A stretch of DNA of 64,000 nucleotides, from NCBI GenBank assembly GCA_020024285.1, contig JAHHTZ010000002.1:1-64000 (forward strand). Direction: 5' to 3'. Made by a program: the position numbers and the translations under genes. The first letter of the stretch is position 1, and every line of letters starts with the position of its first letter. Origin of the DNA: Oscillospiraceae bacterium (GTDB taxonomy: Bacteria > Bacillota > Clostridia > Oscillospirales > Ruminococcaceae). Below are positions 17,593-26,794 of the stretch, piece by piece. The notes under the pieces are model-generated. The model made no database searches. It saw only the letters and a list, made by a program, of their open reading frames with translations, and had not been told where the DNA came from.

Positions 17593-20118
17593 TTATTCTT
17601 CGGATGGAGTCTCTTCTGAGGACGGGTTCTGCTCCTGCTGGAGATTCTCCTGTCCCTCTTCGAATTCTTCATCGTCCGTTTTTTCTTCTTTTTCTACCGG
17701 TGCAATTCCGATCACTTTTGTTTCTTCATCAACACGCATTACACGAACACCGCCAGCGTAACGGGATTGCTGAGAGATCTGATCTGCCGGGATACGAATG
17801 ATGATGCCGCTGTCTGTAATGAGAATGATATCCTGCTCCTCGTCTACAGAGCAGAAGCCTGCAACAGGACCATTCTTATCGCAGTAGTAGTTTCTAAGAC
17901 CTTTCCCGCCGCGCGTCTGAACACGATACTCTTCACATGGAGTTCTGCGTCCAAGACCGCTTTCCGAAACAGTCAGGATGGTGGCGTTCTCTGTCTGAGA
18001 ATTTACTGCTGCTGCACCAACGATGCAGTCGCCTTTCTCCAGCTGGATGGCACGAACACCTCGAGCAGTACGACCGATTGCACGGGCATCCTGCTCCTCA
18101 AAGCAGATGCTCATACCGTCGCGTGTTGCGAGAATGATGCGGCTGTCGCCCTCTGTGATCTTCACCCAGGCAAGCTCATCATCTTCATCCAAAGTAATCG
18201 CAATCAGACCGCTCTTGCGCACATTGGTGTAGGCGTTAAATTCGGTACGCTTGATGATGCCCTTCTTTGTGATCATTACAAAGTATTTGTTGTCTTCCAC
18301 AATATCCGAGGTCTTAACAACAGAGGTGATCTTTTCATCCTGCTCCAATGGAAGGATGTTGACCATATTGGTTCCGCGGCTCACTCTGGAGCTTTCCGGA
18401 ATCTCATAGCCCTTGATTCGATATACCTTTCCCTTATTTGTAAAGAACATCAAATAATCGTGGGTCGAGCAGGTGTAAATATCGCTTACAAAGTCCTCAT
18501 CCCGTCGCGTCATGCCGGAGATACCGCGGCCGCCGCGGCGCTGGGTCTTGTACACTTCTGTTGGCTGACGTTTTACATAGCCGTAGTGGGTCAATGTGAT
18601 GACGCATGCTTCCTGCGGGATCAAATCTTCAATATCTACTTCCCCGCTCACTGCCGCCAGTTCGGTCCGGCGGTCGTCACCGAATTTGTCTTTGATTTCG
18701 ATCAGCTCAGACTTGATGATTTCGAGGACACGCCACTCGTTTGCCAGAATATCCTTGTACTCTGCAATCTTTGCCCGAATCTCAAGAAGATCATTTTCGA
18801 TTTTTTCGCGCTCCAAACCGGACAAACGCCCCAGGCGCATTGCAATGATCGCATTTGCCTGGATCTCACTCAAACCGAAGCGTTCCATCAAGCGCGGACG
18901 GCTCTCATTGTCGTCGCGGGAGGAACGGATGATTTGAATGACCTCATCAATGTTGTCCTGAGCGATTTTAAGACCCTCTAAAATATGCTCGCGTTCCTCT
19001 GCCTTGCGAAGATCGAAGACCGTTCTTCTGCGGATGACCTGCTCTTGGAATTTGATATATTCCTGAAGCATTTCTTTGAGTGTCAAAACCTTCGGCTCAC
19101 CATTGACAAGAGCCAGCATGATGACACCGACCGTCTCCTGCATCTGGGTGTAGGAATACAGCTGATTGAGTACCACCTGCGCATTGGCATCGCGTTTGAG
19201 CTCGATCACGATCTTCATGCCGTTTCGATTGTTGGACTCATCGCGAATGTCGCTGATCTGATCCACACGCTTATCCTTGACTAAGTCAGCAATGCTTTCA
19301 ATGAGCCGCGCCTTGTTTACCATATACGGGATCTCTGTTACAACAATGCGCTCACGATTGTTTTTATGCTCCTCAATATGTGCCTTTGCACGCAGGATCA
19401 CCTTTCCGCGTCCGGTGCCGTAGGCTGCACGGATTCCGCTGCGTCCCATCACAACACCGCCGGTCGGGAAATCCGGTCCCTGAATGTGTTCCATCAGTTC
19501 TTCAAGGGTGGCATCCGGATTATCGATAAGGCAGCATACACCGTCCACCACTTCTCTGAGGTTGTGCGGAGGGATGTTGGTTGCCATACCAACCGCAATA
19601 CCGGTCGAACCGTTTACCAGCAGATTCGGGAAACGGGACGGCAGAACAACAGGTTCCTTCAAGCGGTCGTCATAGTTGGACATAAAGTCCACCGTTTCTT
19701 TTTCGATATCAGTCAGCATCCGCATCGAAATTTTGCTCATGCGAGCTTCTGTATATCGATAAGCCGCAGCCGGGTCGCCGTCTACGGAACCGAAGTTACC
19801 ATGACCCTGTACCAGAATGTGGCGCATGGAAAAATCCTGCGCAAGACGTACCATTGCATCGTATACCGATGCGTCGCCGTGCGGATGATAGCGACCCAGC
19901 ACGGAACCTACCGTATCCGCACATTTTCGGAACGCCTTGTCCGGATACAATCCGTTTTCAAACATCGTGTACAAAATCCTGCGATGTACCGGCTTCAAAC
20001 CATCTCGGACATCCGGAAGAGCACGGCCGACAATAACAGACATGGAATAATCAAGATAAGATTTTTTCATCTCATTCTCGATATCCACAAGAATTACATT
20101 CCCGCCTTCTTGATTCAT
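17593..20118 (-). CDS. gyrA: DNA gyrase subunit A
   Basis: Breaks and rejoins DNA to introduce negative supercoils. The 841 residues hold the breakage-reunion domain with the catalytic Tyr in AAYRYTEARM (about 118-127) and the quinolone-determining region GRYHPHGDASVYD just before it. The C-terminal beta-pinwheel contains the GyrA-box QRRGGRG, needed for DNA wrapping and marking it as gyrase and not Topo IV. The last 35 residues are a very acidic Glu/Gln/Ser tail. Start ATG 20118 is chosen behind AAGG; a GTG three codons earlier lies inside that site. Confidence 0.97.
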   Translation of the reverse strand: MNQEGGNVILVDIENEMKKSYLDYSMSVIVGRALPDVRDGLKPVHRRILYTMFENGLYPDKAFRKCADTVGSVLGRYHPHGDASVYDAMVRLAQDFSMRHILVQGHGNFGSVDGDPAAAYRYTEARMSKISMRMLTDIEKETVDFMSNYDDRLKEPVVLPSRFPNLLVNGSTGIAVGMATNIPPHNLREVVDGVCCLIDNPDATLEELMEHIQGPDFPTGGVVMGRSGIRAAYGTGRGKVILRAKAHIEEHKNNRERIVVTEIPYMVNKARLIESIADLVKDKRVDQISDIRDESNNRNGMKIVIELKRDANAQVVLNQLYSYTQMQETVGVIMLALVNGEPKVLTLKEMLQEYIKFQEQVIRRRTVFDLRKAEEREHILEGLKIAQDNIDEVIQIIRSSRDDNESRPRLMERFGLSEIQANAIIAMRLGRLSGLEREKIENDLLEIRAKIAEYKDILANEWRVLEIIKSELIEIKDKFGDDRRTELAAVSGEVDIEDLIPQEACVITLTHYGYVKRQPTEVYKTQRRGGRGISGMTRRDEDFVSDIYTCSTHDYLMFFTNKGKVYRIKGYEIPESSRVSRGTNMVNILPLEQDEKITSVVKTSDIVEDNKYFVMITKKGIIKRTEFNAYTNVRKSGLIAITLDEDDELAWVKITEGDSRIILATRDGMSICFEEQDARAIGRTARGVRAIQLEKGDCIVGAAAVNSQTENATILTVSESGLGRRTPCEEYRVQTRGGKGLRNYYCDKNGPVAGFCSVDEEQDIILITDSGIIIRIPADQISQQSRYAGGVRVMRVDEETKVIGIAPVEKEEKTDDEEFEEGQENLQQEQNPSSEETPSEE

Positions 20119-20182
20119 TTTTTTCACCTTAATCCATCAAAATCCTATGAATAGCAACTTTATTTTCCATCATATCAACTAT

Positions 20183-20701
20183 CTATAAACGCTGTGACTG
20201 ATCCTCGTATCTTTCTCCCAGCTGAGCCTTCATCCGAGAAACGAATTCTTCCATCTGTTCCTCTCCAAATACTCGCTTTGGAATCACATAATAACGATTT
20301 TCCTGATAGCGCACAGTAAAAGATTGCTTAAACTCATACAGGTTGTTTATTTCCTGATATCCAACGGTGCGCTCTCCGAGCTGAAGCTGTGTCCACTGTA
20401 CGCGAACCGTCTGCTGTGCTTCAGCATCAAACGCCTTTGCAAGGGCAGCGTTTCCTTTCATTGCGCGCTGGCGCACGAAAATACCCAGCAGTGCGAATAC
20501 TGCTGCCAAGACCAAACAGATTCCGTTTCGATCGCGGAAAAATACAACAACATACAGAGCAACCACGATCATCAGCATGCCAAAAACAGCGCGATGTTTT
20601 TTTGCTGCACCGGTAAGGACATCCACCTTATTGAGCGCTGTAAATACTTCATCGGCATCCACATGATAGGTCAGCTCCATGCTCTGATCTTCCTGTTCCA
20701 T
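20183..20701 (-). CDS. YcxB-like membrane protein, first of a pair (gyrA side)
   Basis: 172 residues. A short N-terminal beta part, two transmembrane helices close together (about 40-58 and 62-78), and a C-terminal soluble domain with the YcxB-like pattern LYEFKQSFTVRYQENRYYVIPKRVF. Function unknown. The neighbouring gene 20723-21295 has the same architecture, so the two look like divergent paralogues. Both sit between gyrB and gyrA, which are usually adjacent. Start ATG 20701 follows AAAGGG; a GTG three codons upstream is too close to that site. Confidence 0.7.
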   Translation of the reverse strand: MEQEDQSMELTYHVDADEVFTALNKVDVLTGAAKKHRAVFGMLMIVVALYVVVFFRDRNGICLVLAAVFALLGIFVRQRAMKGNAALAKAFDAEAQQTVRVQWTQLQLGERTVGYQEINNLYEFKQSFTVRYQENRYYVIPKRVFGEEQMEEFVSRMKAQLGERYEDQSQRL

Positions 20702-20722
20702 TGCTTGCACACCCTTTCTTCC

Positions 20723-21295
20723 CTATGATCCAAGCCCTGCAATGATACTTTGGATTTTCGGGTCCGCCTTTTCGATGACTCTTTTGGGAAATACCATTGT
20801 TTTCCCGTTTTTCAGAGAAATCAGGATCAGCTGATCGATTTCCTCTTTTTTGATGACATCATCATAATAAAAAGTTCCCTGATGTGTTTCATTGTAAAAG
20901 GAGACCATCCGGTCCTCTGCAAAGCAAAAGGTCATTTCACGGCCAAGACGTGCATCCTTATGAAATTCCTTTGCAACATTTCTTCCCAGCAGAACAGGAA
21001 ATAACAGAAATTCCAATACAACATCAAAGATCGCATAACCGATGAGCAGAATGCCAAGCACCGTTAAAATATCATGATATGCCCACTGCTTGAGAAAGCC
21101 CTGATAGGCAATCGCTGCACCTGCCGCCAGCAAAACAGCAGACTGGATCACACAGCGTTTTTTTGTCTTGCCGCGGTCCTTCTGTCCTGCCCACAAAGCG
21201 TACTTCTTATATTCCTCAAGCGTCACCTGGCAGTTCATCTGAAGCGGAAAATCATGGACTGTCTGGTGTGTTTCTTTTTTTAATTCTTTCCTCAT
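20723..21295 (-). CDS. YcxB-like membrane protein, second of a pair (gyrB side)
   Basis: 190 residues with the same plan as its neighbour: N-terminal beta segment beginning MNCQVTLEEYKKYAL, two transmembrane helices (about 45-65 and 75-100), and a C-terminal domain ending DDVIKKEEIDQLILISLKNGKTMVFPKRVI, which parallels the neighbour's YYVIPKRVF. Function unknown. Start ATG 21295 lies 5 bases after GAGGG. It is 41 bases after gyrB and 21 before the next gene, so it is part of the gyrB-gyrA transcription unit. Confidence 0.72.
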   Translation of the reverse strand: MRKELKKETHQTVHDFPLQMNCQVTLEEYKKYALWAGQKDRGKTKKRCVIQSAVLLAAGAAIAYQGFLKQWAYHDILTVLGILLIGYAIFDVVLEFLLFPVLLGRNVAKEFHKDARLGREMTFCFAEDRMVSFYNETHQGTFYYDDVIKKEEIDQLILISLKNGKTMVFPKRVIEKADPKIQSIIAGLGS

Positions 21296-21336
21296 GCTAT
21301 CCCTCAATGTCTCAAATTACTGCGCAGATTTGCACA

Positions 21337-23277
21337 TTAAATGTCCAGATTATTTACAAATTTTGCATTTGTTTCAATAAATTCTCTGCGCGGAGCAACC
21401 TTATCTCCCATGAGAATATTGAAGGTTTCGTCTGCCCGCTCCGCATCTTCCATTGTTACCTGGATCATCGTTCTGCGGGCAGGGTCCATCGTTGTTTCCC
21501 AAAGCTGTTCCGGGTCCATCTCACCAAGACCTTTGTAGCGCTGGATCTCTACCTTTCCGCCATCCGCAGAAAACTCTGCGATTTCCTGATCGCGTTCCTC
21601 ATCGCTGTATGCATAGCGGAATTTTTTCCCCTTGCTGATCTTGAACAGCGGAGGCTGCGCCAAAAAGATATGTCCTTCCTCGATCAATGGACGCATAAAG
21701 CGGAAGAAGAATGTCAGCAGAAGGGTGCGGATATGAGAACCATCGACATCGGCATCCGCCATAACAATGACTTTGCCGTATCTGAGTTTAGACAGGTCCA
21801 ATTCCTTGCCGATCCCGCAGCCCAGTGCCGTGATGACCGGGATCAGTTTTTCGTTTCCGTATACCTTGTCGATCCTTGCGCGCTCCACGTTGAGCATCTT
21901 GCCCCAAAGAGGAAGGATCGCCTGATAGCGGCTGTCGCGGCCCATTTTTGCAGAGCCTCCCGCAGAGTCACCCTCGACGATATAGATTTCCGTCATGGAA
22001 ACATCCCGCTCCGAGCAGTCCGCAAGTTTTCCGGGAAGTGCAGCACTTTCCAGCACGGACTTTCTTCTTGCACGATCTCTTGCTGCTTTGGCAGCTTCTC
22101 TCGCCTGCGCAGCAAGCATCGATTTTTCCAGGATCGTCTTTGCAACTGCTGGGTTTTCTTCAAAGTATGTTGTGAGGTTTTCATAGGTCACATCAGAAAC
22201 AAGTTTTCGTATCTCTGTATTTCCGAGTTTTCCTTTGGTCTGCCCTTCAAACTGAGCATCGGTCATCTTTACGGAGATGATCGCCGTCAGCCCCTCCAGA
22301 ACGTCCTCATTCTTGAATTTATCTTCCCCCTTGAGGATATTGTTCTTCTTTGCATATTCGTTAAATACACGGGTCAGAGCCGTCTTAAAGCCTACTTCAT
22401 GTGTACCGCCATCCACGGTGTGGATGTTATTTGCAAAGGACAGGAGATTGGTGTTGAAGCTGTCGCTGTACTGCAATGCAATTTCTGCAGTTGAGCCTTC
22501 TTCCTGCCCGGAAAAATAGATCACATTTGGGTGGAGCATCTCCAAAGATTTCTTTTTAGAGTGCAGGTACTCCACAAAGCTGCAAATACCGCCCTCGTAC
22601 TGGAGATTTTCTGAAACACACTCTTCCTGACGGCGGTCGTACAGGGTGATATTGACCCCAGCATTGAGGAAGGCCTGTTCTCTCAGACGTTTGAGCAGGA
22701 TCTCATAGTCATATTCTGTTGTTTCGAAGATGGTCCCATCTGCCTTAAATGCAACCTGAGTCCCTCTGCGTGTGGTCGGAGCGATTTTCTTTAACGGAGC
22801 TGTTTCCTTTCCGTGTTCAAATCTCTGATAGTATTGGTTCTCTCCATCACAAACTTCAACCTCCAGCCAGTCTGAAAGTGCGTTGACAACCGATGCACCA
22901 ACACCGTGCAGACCTCCGGATACCTTGTATCCCCCGCCGCCGAATTTACCGCCGGCATGGAGCACCGTAAATACTACGGTTACAGCAGGGATGCCCAGCT
23001 TTGGCTGGATTCCGACCGGGATACCGCGGCCATTATCTGTAACGCGGATGATGTTGTCCGGCAGGATCTCCACCTTGATTTCGGTACAATAGCCTGCCAG
23101 AGTTTCATCGATCGCATTATCAACGATCTCATATACCAGATGATGCAAGCCATTGGCTCCTGTAGAACCAATGTACATACCTGGACGTTTGCGAACGGCA
23201 TCCAAGCCCTCTAAAACCTGTATTTGTGAAGCATCATACTGATTTTGCACTTTATTTGTTTCTGATGTATGATCCAA
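21337..23277 (-). CDS. gyrB: DNA gyrase subunit B
   Basis: ATPase subunit of gyrase. The 646 residues contain the GHKL ATP site (EIVDNAIDE near 47-55, DNGRGIPV, GGLHGVGASVVNALS), the transducer domain and the Toprim domain (IVEGDSAGGSAKMGRD, MADADVDGSHI). It has the short Gram-positive form without the enterobacterial insertion. The start is TTG 23277, 7 bases after GGAGGG, and no other N-terminal start gives a complete protein. Its own promoter (23368-23396) means it is not only read through from recF-remB. Confidence 0.97.
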   Translation of the reverse strand: MDHTSETNKVQNQYDASQIQVLEGLDAVRKRPGMYIGSTGANGLHHLVYEIVDNAIDETLAGYCTEIKVEILPDNIIRVTDNGRGIPVGIQPKLGIPAVTVVFTVLHAGGKFGGGGYKVSGGLHGVGASVVNALSDWLEVEVCDGENQYYQRFEHGKETAPLKKIAPTTRRGTQVAFKADGTIFETTEYDYEILLKRLREQAFLNAGVNITLYDRRQEECVSENLQYEGGICSFVEYLHSKKKSLEMLHPNVIYFSGQEEGSTAEIALQYSDSFNTNLLSFANNIHTVDGGTHEVGFKTALTRVFNEYAKKNNILKGEDKFKNEDVLEGLTAIISVKMTDAQFEGQTKGKLGNTEIRKLVSDVTYENLTTYFEENPAVAKTILEKSMLAAQAREAAKAARDRARRKSVLESAALPGKLADCSERDVSMTEIYIVEGDSAGGSAKMGRDSRYQAILPLWGKMLNVERARIDKVYGNEKLIPVITALGCGIGKELDLSKLRYGKVIVMADADVDGSHIRTLLLTFFFRFMRPLIEEGHIFLAQPPLFKISKGKKFRYAYSDEERDQEIAEFSADGGKVEIQRYKGLGEMDPEQLWETTMDPARRTMIQVTMEDAERADETFNILMGDKVAPRREFIETNAKFVNNLDI

Positions 23278-23367
23278 TCAAGTTCCCTCCACTTCTTATG
23301 ACGAAGTATCTTTTGTATCTCTGTTTCTTGTAAGAACACTGTTCATTCCAATTATCTAATATCTAAT

Positions 23368-23396
23368 ATTATAGCATAAAATCTTTTTTATTACAA
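23368..23396 (-). promoter_or_regulatory. gyrB promoter
   Basis: On the minus strand TTGTAA (23391-23396) and TATAAT (23368-23373) have a 17-base spacer. It gives a leader of about 85 bases before the TTG start. Confidence 0.75.
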
Positions 23397-23428
23397 AAGA
23401 AACTTCAAAAATTCCTGTGAAATAGAGC

Positions 23429-23463
23429 AAAAAACAGCCTGTTTTTTTAAACAGGCTGTTTTA
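23429..23463 (-). terminator. Terminator between remB and gyrB
   Basis: AAAACAGCCTGTTT pairs with the matching AAACAGGCTGTTTT arm across a short T/A loop, with T-runs on both strands. It separates the dnaN-S4-recF-remB transcript from gyrB. Confidence 0.8.
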
Positions 23464-23563
23464 TTTGGCTCTCTTGTCCTTTTTTACAGGCTTTTCCCTC
23501 TTGCAAGTATAGGGAACCGCATTGTTTATGGAATGCCTTTGAGTCAGCGGAAGATATCTGTTT

Positions 23564-23842
23564 TTACAATTCCTGTTCCAGACGGATCTCCTCGATATAG
23601 CCGCTTCTCTTTTTTAATGTAGAGCAGGAGATTTGAGAAATATACACCGTCACCCTGCCTTCACTTTCACAGACAATAAACGATTTTGGCAGTTCATTCG
23701 ATACTGCAACGACGCGTTTATTTTTTTCTTCGCTTCCCAAAAAGTCCTTTGTTATTTTGGAAATCGAGGTGTTTTCAATGTCAAAAATACCGATGATATT
23801 GCGGCTTCGTATCACAATATCCTGCCCCAGATGAAGATACAT
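23564..23842 (-). CDS. remB: DUF370-family extracellular matrix regulator RemB
   Basis: Small DNA-binding regulator of the RemA/RemB family; in Bacillus these control biofilm-matrix genes, while RemB (YaaB) sits next to recF exactly as here. The 92 residues start MYLHLGQDIVIRSRNIIGIFD, the typical opening. The start lies 3 bases after the recF stop, so translation is coupled. No further operon member follows before the terminator at 23429. Confidence 0.88.
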   Translation of the reverse strand: MYLHLGQDIVIRSRNIIGIFDIENTSISKITKDFLGSEEKNKRVVAVSNELPKSFIVCESEGRVTVYISQISCSTLKKRSGYIEEIRLEQEL

Positions 23843-23845
23843 CTT

Positions 23846-24967
23846 CTACGCCTCCCCTGTGCTGTCTGTTTGTGCATCGATTTGTCCACCGTCGATGTGA
23901 AAGGATTTTCCCTGTTTTAGCAGCTGGACCGATTCCTGGTCGCAGCAGGTTACAAAAACCTGACGTCCCTGGATTCGATTGAGCAAATAGCTTCTTCTTT
24001 CACTGTCAAGCTCGCTCATCACATCATCGAGGAGAATGATGGGGGTTTCTTCGGTCAGCTCCTCAATAATGGAACACTCTGCCATCTTCAGCGCCAAAAC
24101 ACAGCTTCTTTGCTGCCCCTGAGAGCCATACAGCTTCACCGGAAGATGGTTCACCTGCAGATCCAGATCATCGCGATGCGGACCAAAACCCGTTGCGCGC
24201 TTTGCAATATCGGAGCTTCTGTTTCTTTTTAAGCAGTCACAAAACAGAAGATACAGTTCTTCCCTTGTCATATCCATATTTGCTCCAATGGAGCTTTCCA
24301 GATGGAGGGACAGTTCTTCCTTCTCCTTCGATATTCCTGCATACACCTCGTGTGCAACAGGCTCCATCCGTTTGATATACTGGAACCGGCAGTACATCAG
24401 CCATGCACCCGTTTTTGCCAGATGATGATCCCAGATTTCAAGGGTATCCTGCAGCTGGGGAAAACGTTCCAAATCTTTGAGCAAGGCATTGCGCTGGTCA
24501 AGGACCCTGTGATATTCTTTCAGATTTACCTCATATTTCGGAATGATCTGGCACAATGCAGTATCAAGAAATTTGCGGCGAAACACAGGACCATCCTTGA
24601 TCAGGGAGAGATGGGACGGAGAAAAAACCACAGCATAAAAATGTCCCGCTAATTTTGCAGGGGACTCCAGAGGTATCTCATTTAATTGCACCGTTTTTTG
24701 CGCCCCGATTGTAAGATCTGCTGTCTGATGCCTGAATCCGCCCCAAAATTCCACATGGATCTGAGCCTGCTCCGCACCGATCTCAACCATCTCTCGATCC
24801 TTTGCCCCACGAAAACTTTTTGCTCCGGTAAACAGCCAGATCGCTTCCACAAGATTTGTTTTTCCTTGGGCGTTGTTTCCATAAATCACATTGATTCCGG
24901 GACAGGGGGAAAGTGTGAGAGATGGCATATTACGAAACTTTTCCACATGAATTTTTGTTACATACAC
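23846..24967 (-). CDS. recF: DNA replication/repair protein RecF
   Basis: ABC/SMC-like ATPase that loads RecA at single-strand gaps with RecO and RecR. 373 residues: Walker A GNNAQGKTN (30-38), the ABC signature region (YGSQGQQRSCVLALKMAE) and Walker B with D-loop (IILLDDVMSELD). The start is a GTG at 24967, 8 bases after GGAGG. The S4 gene lies upstream, separated by a strong hairpin (24990-25025); remB follows 3 bases downstream. Confidence 0.96.
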   Translation of the reverse strand: MYVTKIHVEKFRNMPSLTLSPCPGINVIYGNNAQGKTNLVEAIWLFTGAKSFRGAKDREMVEIGAEQAQIHVEFWGGFRHQTADLTIGAQKTVQLNEIPLESPAKLAGHFYAVVFSPSHLSLIKDGPVFRRKFLDTALCQIIPKYEVNLKEYHRVLDQRNALLKDLERFPQLQDTLEIWDHHLAKTGAWLMYCRFQYIKRMEPVAHEVYAGISKEKEELSLHLESSIGANMDMTREELYLLFCDCLKRNRSSDIAKRATGFGPHRDDLDLQVNHLPVKLYGSQGQQRSCVLALKMAECSIIEELTEETPIILLDDVMSELDSERRSYLLNRIQGRQVFVTCCDQESVQLLKQGKSFHIDGGQIDAQTDSTGEA

Positions 24968-24989
24968 TCAGTTTTCCTCCAATCAAGAG

Positions 24990-25025
24990 AAGGACCGTGC
25001 TGCCGCAAAGGGCAGCACGGTCCTT
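24990..25025. terminator. Strong hairpin between the S4 gene and recF
   Basis: A 15-bp perfect stem (24990-25004 with 25011-25025) with a 6-base loop. The clear T-run is on the plus strand, while both neighbouring genes are read on the minus strand, where only CTTCTCTTG follows. It is either a terminator against antisense transcription or an mRNA-processing hairpin in the recF leader. Confidence 0.65.
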
Positions 25026-25034
25026 TTATTTTCT

Positions 25035-25268
25035 CTATTCTTCTGCTGCAACAACGCAAAGCTGCAAATCGTCGATTTCCACCACATCGCCGGGACGGAT
25101 CTTTTTCCCTCTCATGGTGCAGACTTCTCCATTTACATGAACAAGACCCTCCAAAACGAGTTCTTTTGCCTGTCCGCCTGTATCCGTAACACCTGCAAAT
25201 TTCAGGAAGGAATCCAATTTAATAAATTCTGTTCTGATTTCAATTTCTTCTCTTCGTTTAGTCATCAT
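25035..25268 (-). CDS. yaaA: S4-domain RNA-binding protein (YaaA type)
   Basis: 77 residues consisting of one S4 RNA-binding fold: LDSFLKFAGVTDTGGQAKELVLEG then VNGEVCTMRGKKIRPGDVVEI. In Bacillus the same gene between dnaN and recF is implicated in 50S ribosome assembly. Its ATG-ATG start overlaps the dnaN stop by about 10 bases, so it is coupled to dnaN. Confidence 0.9.
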   Translation of the reverse strand: MMTKRREEIEIRTEFIKLDSFLKFAGVTDTGGQAKELVLEGLVHVNGEVCTMRGKKIRPGDVVEIDDLQLCVVAAEE

Positions 25269-26364
25269 TTTTCACCCTCACCGGTAAAACCAAAAACAGG
25301 AAGCTTTCCCCTTCCAGCGGAACGATCCTCATTGGCGAAAGCGCTCCGTTTAGCTGCAGCTTTACCATATCACAGTCGCTTGCCTTCAATGCATCCAGCA
25401 AATATTTGTTATTAAATCCCATCATGACATCTTCTCCCTGGATTTTGCAATCCACTTCATCATACGCCTTACCGATCGTTGTGGAACAGCTGATACGGAT
25501 CAGATCTTCCGAAATATTGAGTTTGATCGGACTGCGAAGGCGATCGGAAATCAGGAGGGAGGTTCTTTCAATTCCTTCTGTCAGCATGCGTGTGCTGACT
25601 TCTACCGTCGTTTTTTCCACTTTTGGTATGGCAGCGTTGTAATCTAAGAAATCTCCTTCCAATAAGCGGGAAATTACATGGTATCCGTTAATTTTAAAAA
25701 TAATATGCTTATGCGAAACAATCATGCTCATTTCGCCGTCTTCCTCTTTCAGCAGTTTTGAGACTTCACTGAGTGTTTTTCCGGGAACAATAAACGAAGT
25801 TTCCTGATCGGTCAAAAATGCTTCTCGGCGAAGAGCCAAACGATAGCCATCAACAGAAACCAGTGTGATTTTATCCTGCTTGACATCAAACAGCGAGCCT
25901 GTATGGACCGGCTTTGAGTCTGTTGTTGCAATAGCAAACAGCGTTTGATCGATCATGCTTTTTAAAACGCCCTGCTTTATGATCAGATTGGAGTTTTCGT
26001 CTACATTGGGAAGTTCCGGATAATCTTCTGCGGGGATGCCTAAAATCGTAAATTCAGCAACGCCGCCTTTAATAAGTGTCAGCTGTTTTTCATCGACGGA
26101 AATCAAGATTGTTTCGCTTGGGATTTTTCGGATGATATCCAGCATCAAACGGGCAGGGATCACGATTTTTCCGGCTTCCTTTATATCAGCAGGAATTGAA
26201 GTGATGATCCCTAATTCCAAATCATATCCGACCAGGGTAGCGGATTGTTCTTCTGTTTGGATCAGGATTCCTTCCAATGCAGGGATTGGTGATTTTGGAG
26301 AAACAGCTCTTGAGATATTGGAAACCGCTTCAACAAGAACTGTCTTTTGGCAGATCATTTTCAT
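25258..26364 (-). CDS. dnaN: DNA polymerase III beta subunit (sliding clamp)
   Basis: Ring-shaped clamp that tethers polymerases to DNA. The 368 residues show the three similar clamp domains; recognisable are GYDLELGI, DGYRLALR, and the C-terminal PVRVKN end (family MPMR-like, here LPVRVKNDD). Start ATG 26364 follows GGAGAGGAG at a good distance. The origin region lies directly upstream. Confidence 0.97.
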   Translation of the reverse strand: MKMICQKTVLVEAVSNISRAVSPKSPIPALEGILIQTEEQSATLVGYDLELGIITSIPADIKEAGKIVIPARLMLDIIRKIPSETILISVDEKQLTLIKGGVAEFTILGIPAEDYPELPNVDENSNLIIKQGVLKSMIDQTLFAIATTDSKPVHTGSLFDVKQDKITLVSVDGYRLALRREAFLTDQETSFIVPGKTLSEVSKLLKEEDGEMSMIVSHKHIIFKINGYHVISRLLEGDFLDYNAAIPKVEKTTVEVSTRMLTEGIERTSLLISDRLRSPIKLNISEDLIRISCSTTIGKAYDEVDCKIQGEDVMMGFNNKYLLDALKASDCDMVKLQLNGALSPMRIVPLEGESFLFLVLPVRVKNDD

Positions 26365-26394
26365 TATATTAACTCCTCTCCTTTTTCACAATAG

Positions 26395-26735
26395 GGATTT
26401 TGTTTTATTAGAAAAAGAAAATCTAATATTTAAAATAGTAGTAGTAGTAGGGAATAGGGAAAAGTGGAAATTCGTGATTTTTGGCGTGATCTTCGCATTT
26501 ACAACAGCTGAAGATCGTGCAAAACTTTTTGAAATTTTTTGGAAATGTGGATGCTCCAATAATTATAAACAGCTCTGTTGAAAAAACAGTGGAATATGTT
26601 GAAAGTTTGTGGACAGGAATCGGGAGAACGAAATCCACAGGAAATAAACATTACCATACTGTGAAATCTGTGGATTGTTGAATGTTGAAATAAGTGCTAT
26701 AAATCTTCCACTACACTGCTGTGGAAAAGAGAATG
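26395..26735. other. Replication origin oriC (dnaA-dnaN intergenic region)
   Basis: The 430-base gap between dnaA and dnaN has the parts of a Firmicutes origin. From dnaN: an AT-rich stretch (26395-26435), five TAG triplets (26436-26450), GGAATAGGG, then DnaA-box-like nonamers: TGTGGACAG (26608), AAATCCACA (26631), TGTGGATTG (26669) and TGTGGAAAA (26720, 8 of 9 to consensus). A GATCTTC/GAAGATC inverted repeat lies at 26488-26516. Most boxes match only 7 of 9, so box assignment is less sure than the origin itself. Confidence 0.88.
26436..26450 (+). repeat. DnaA-trio: five consecutive TAG triplets
   Basis: Five perfect TAG repeats lie between the AT-rich part and the G-rich start of the DnaA-box side. 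This is the arrangement of the DnaA-trio element on which DnaA assembles onto single-stranded DNA during unwinding in Bacillus. Confidence 0.8.
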
Positions 26736-26794
26736 GAACAATTAAACCGGGAAACAAAGAGCGCCCCTGTTAAAAAAGAAGCGCTGTTCGTCAA

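Noticed and set aside
17767..18981. 404-codon frame antisense to gyrA, and similar long frames antisense to gyrB
   Set aside because: Mirror images of conserved coding DNA; composition is not protein-like.
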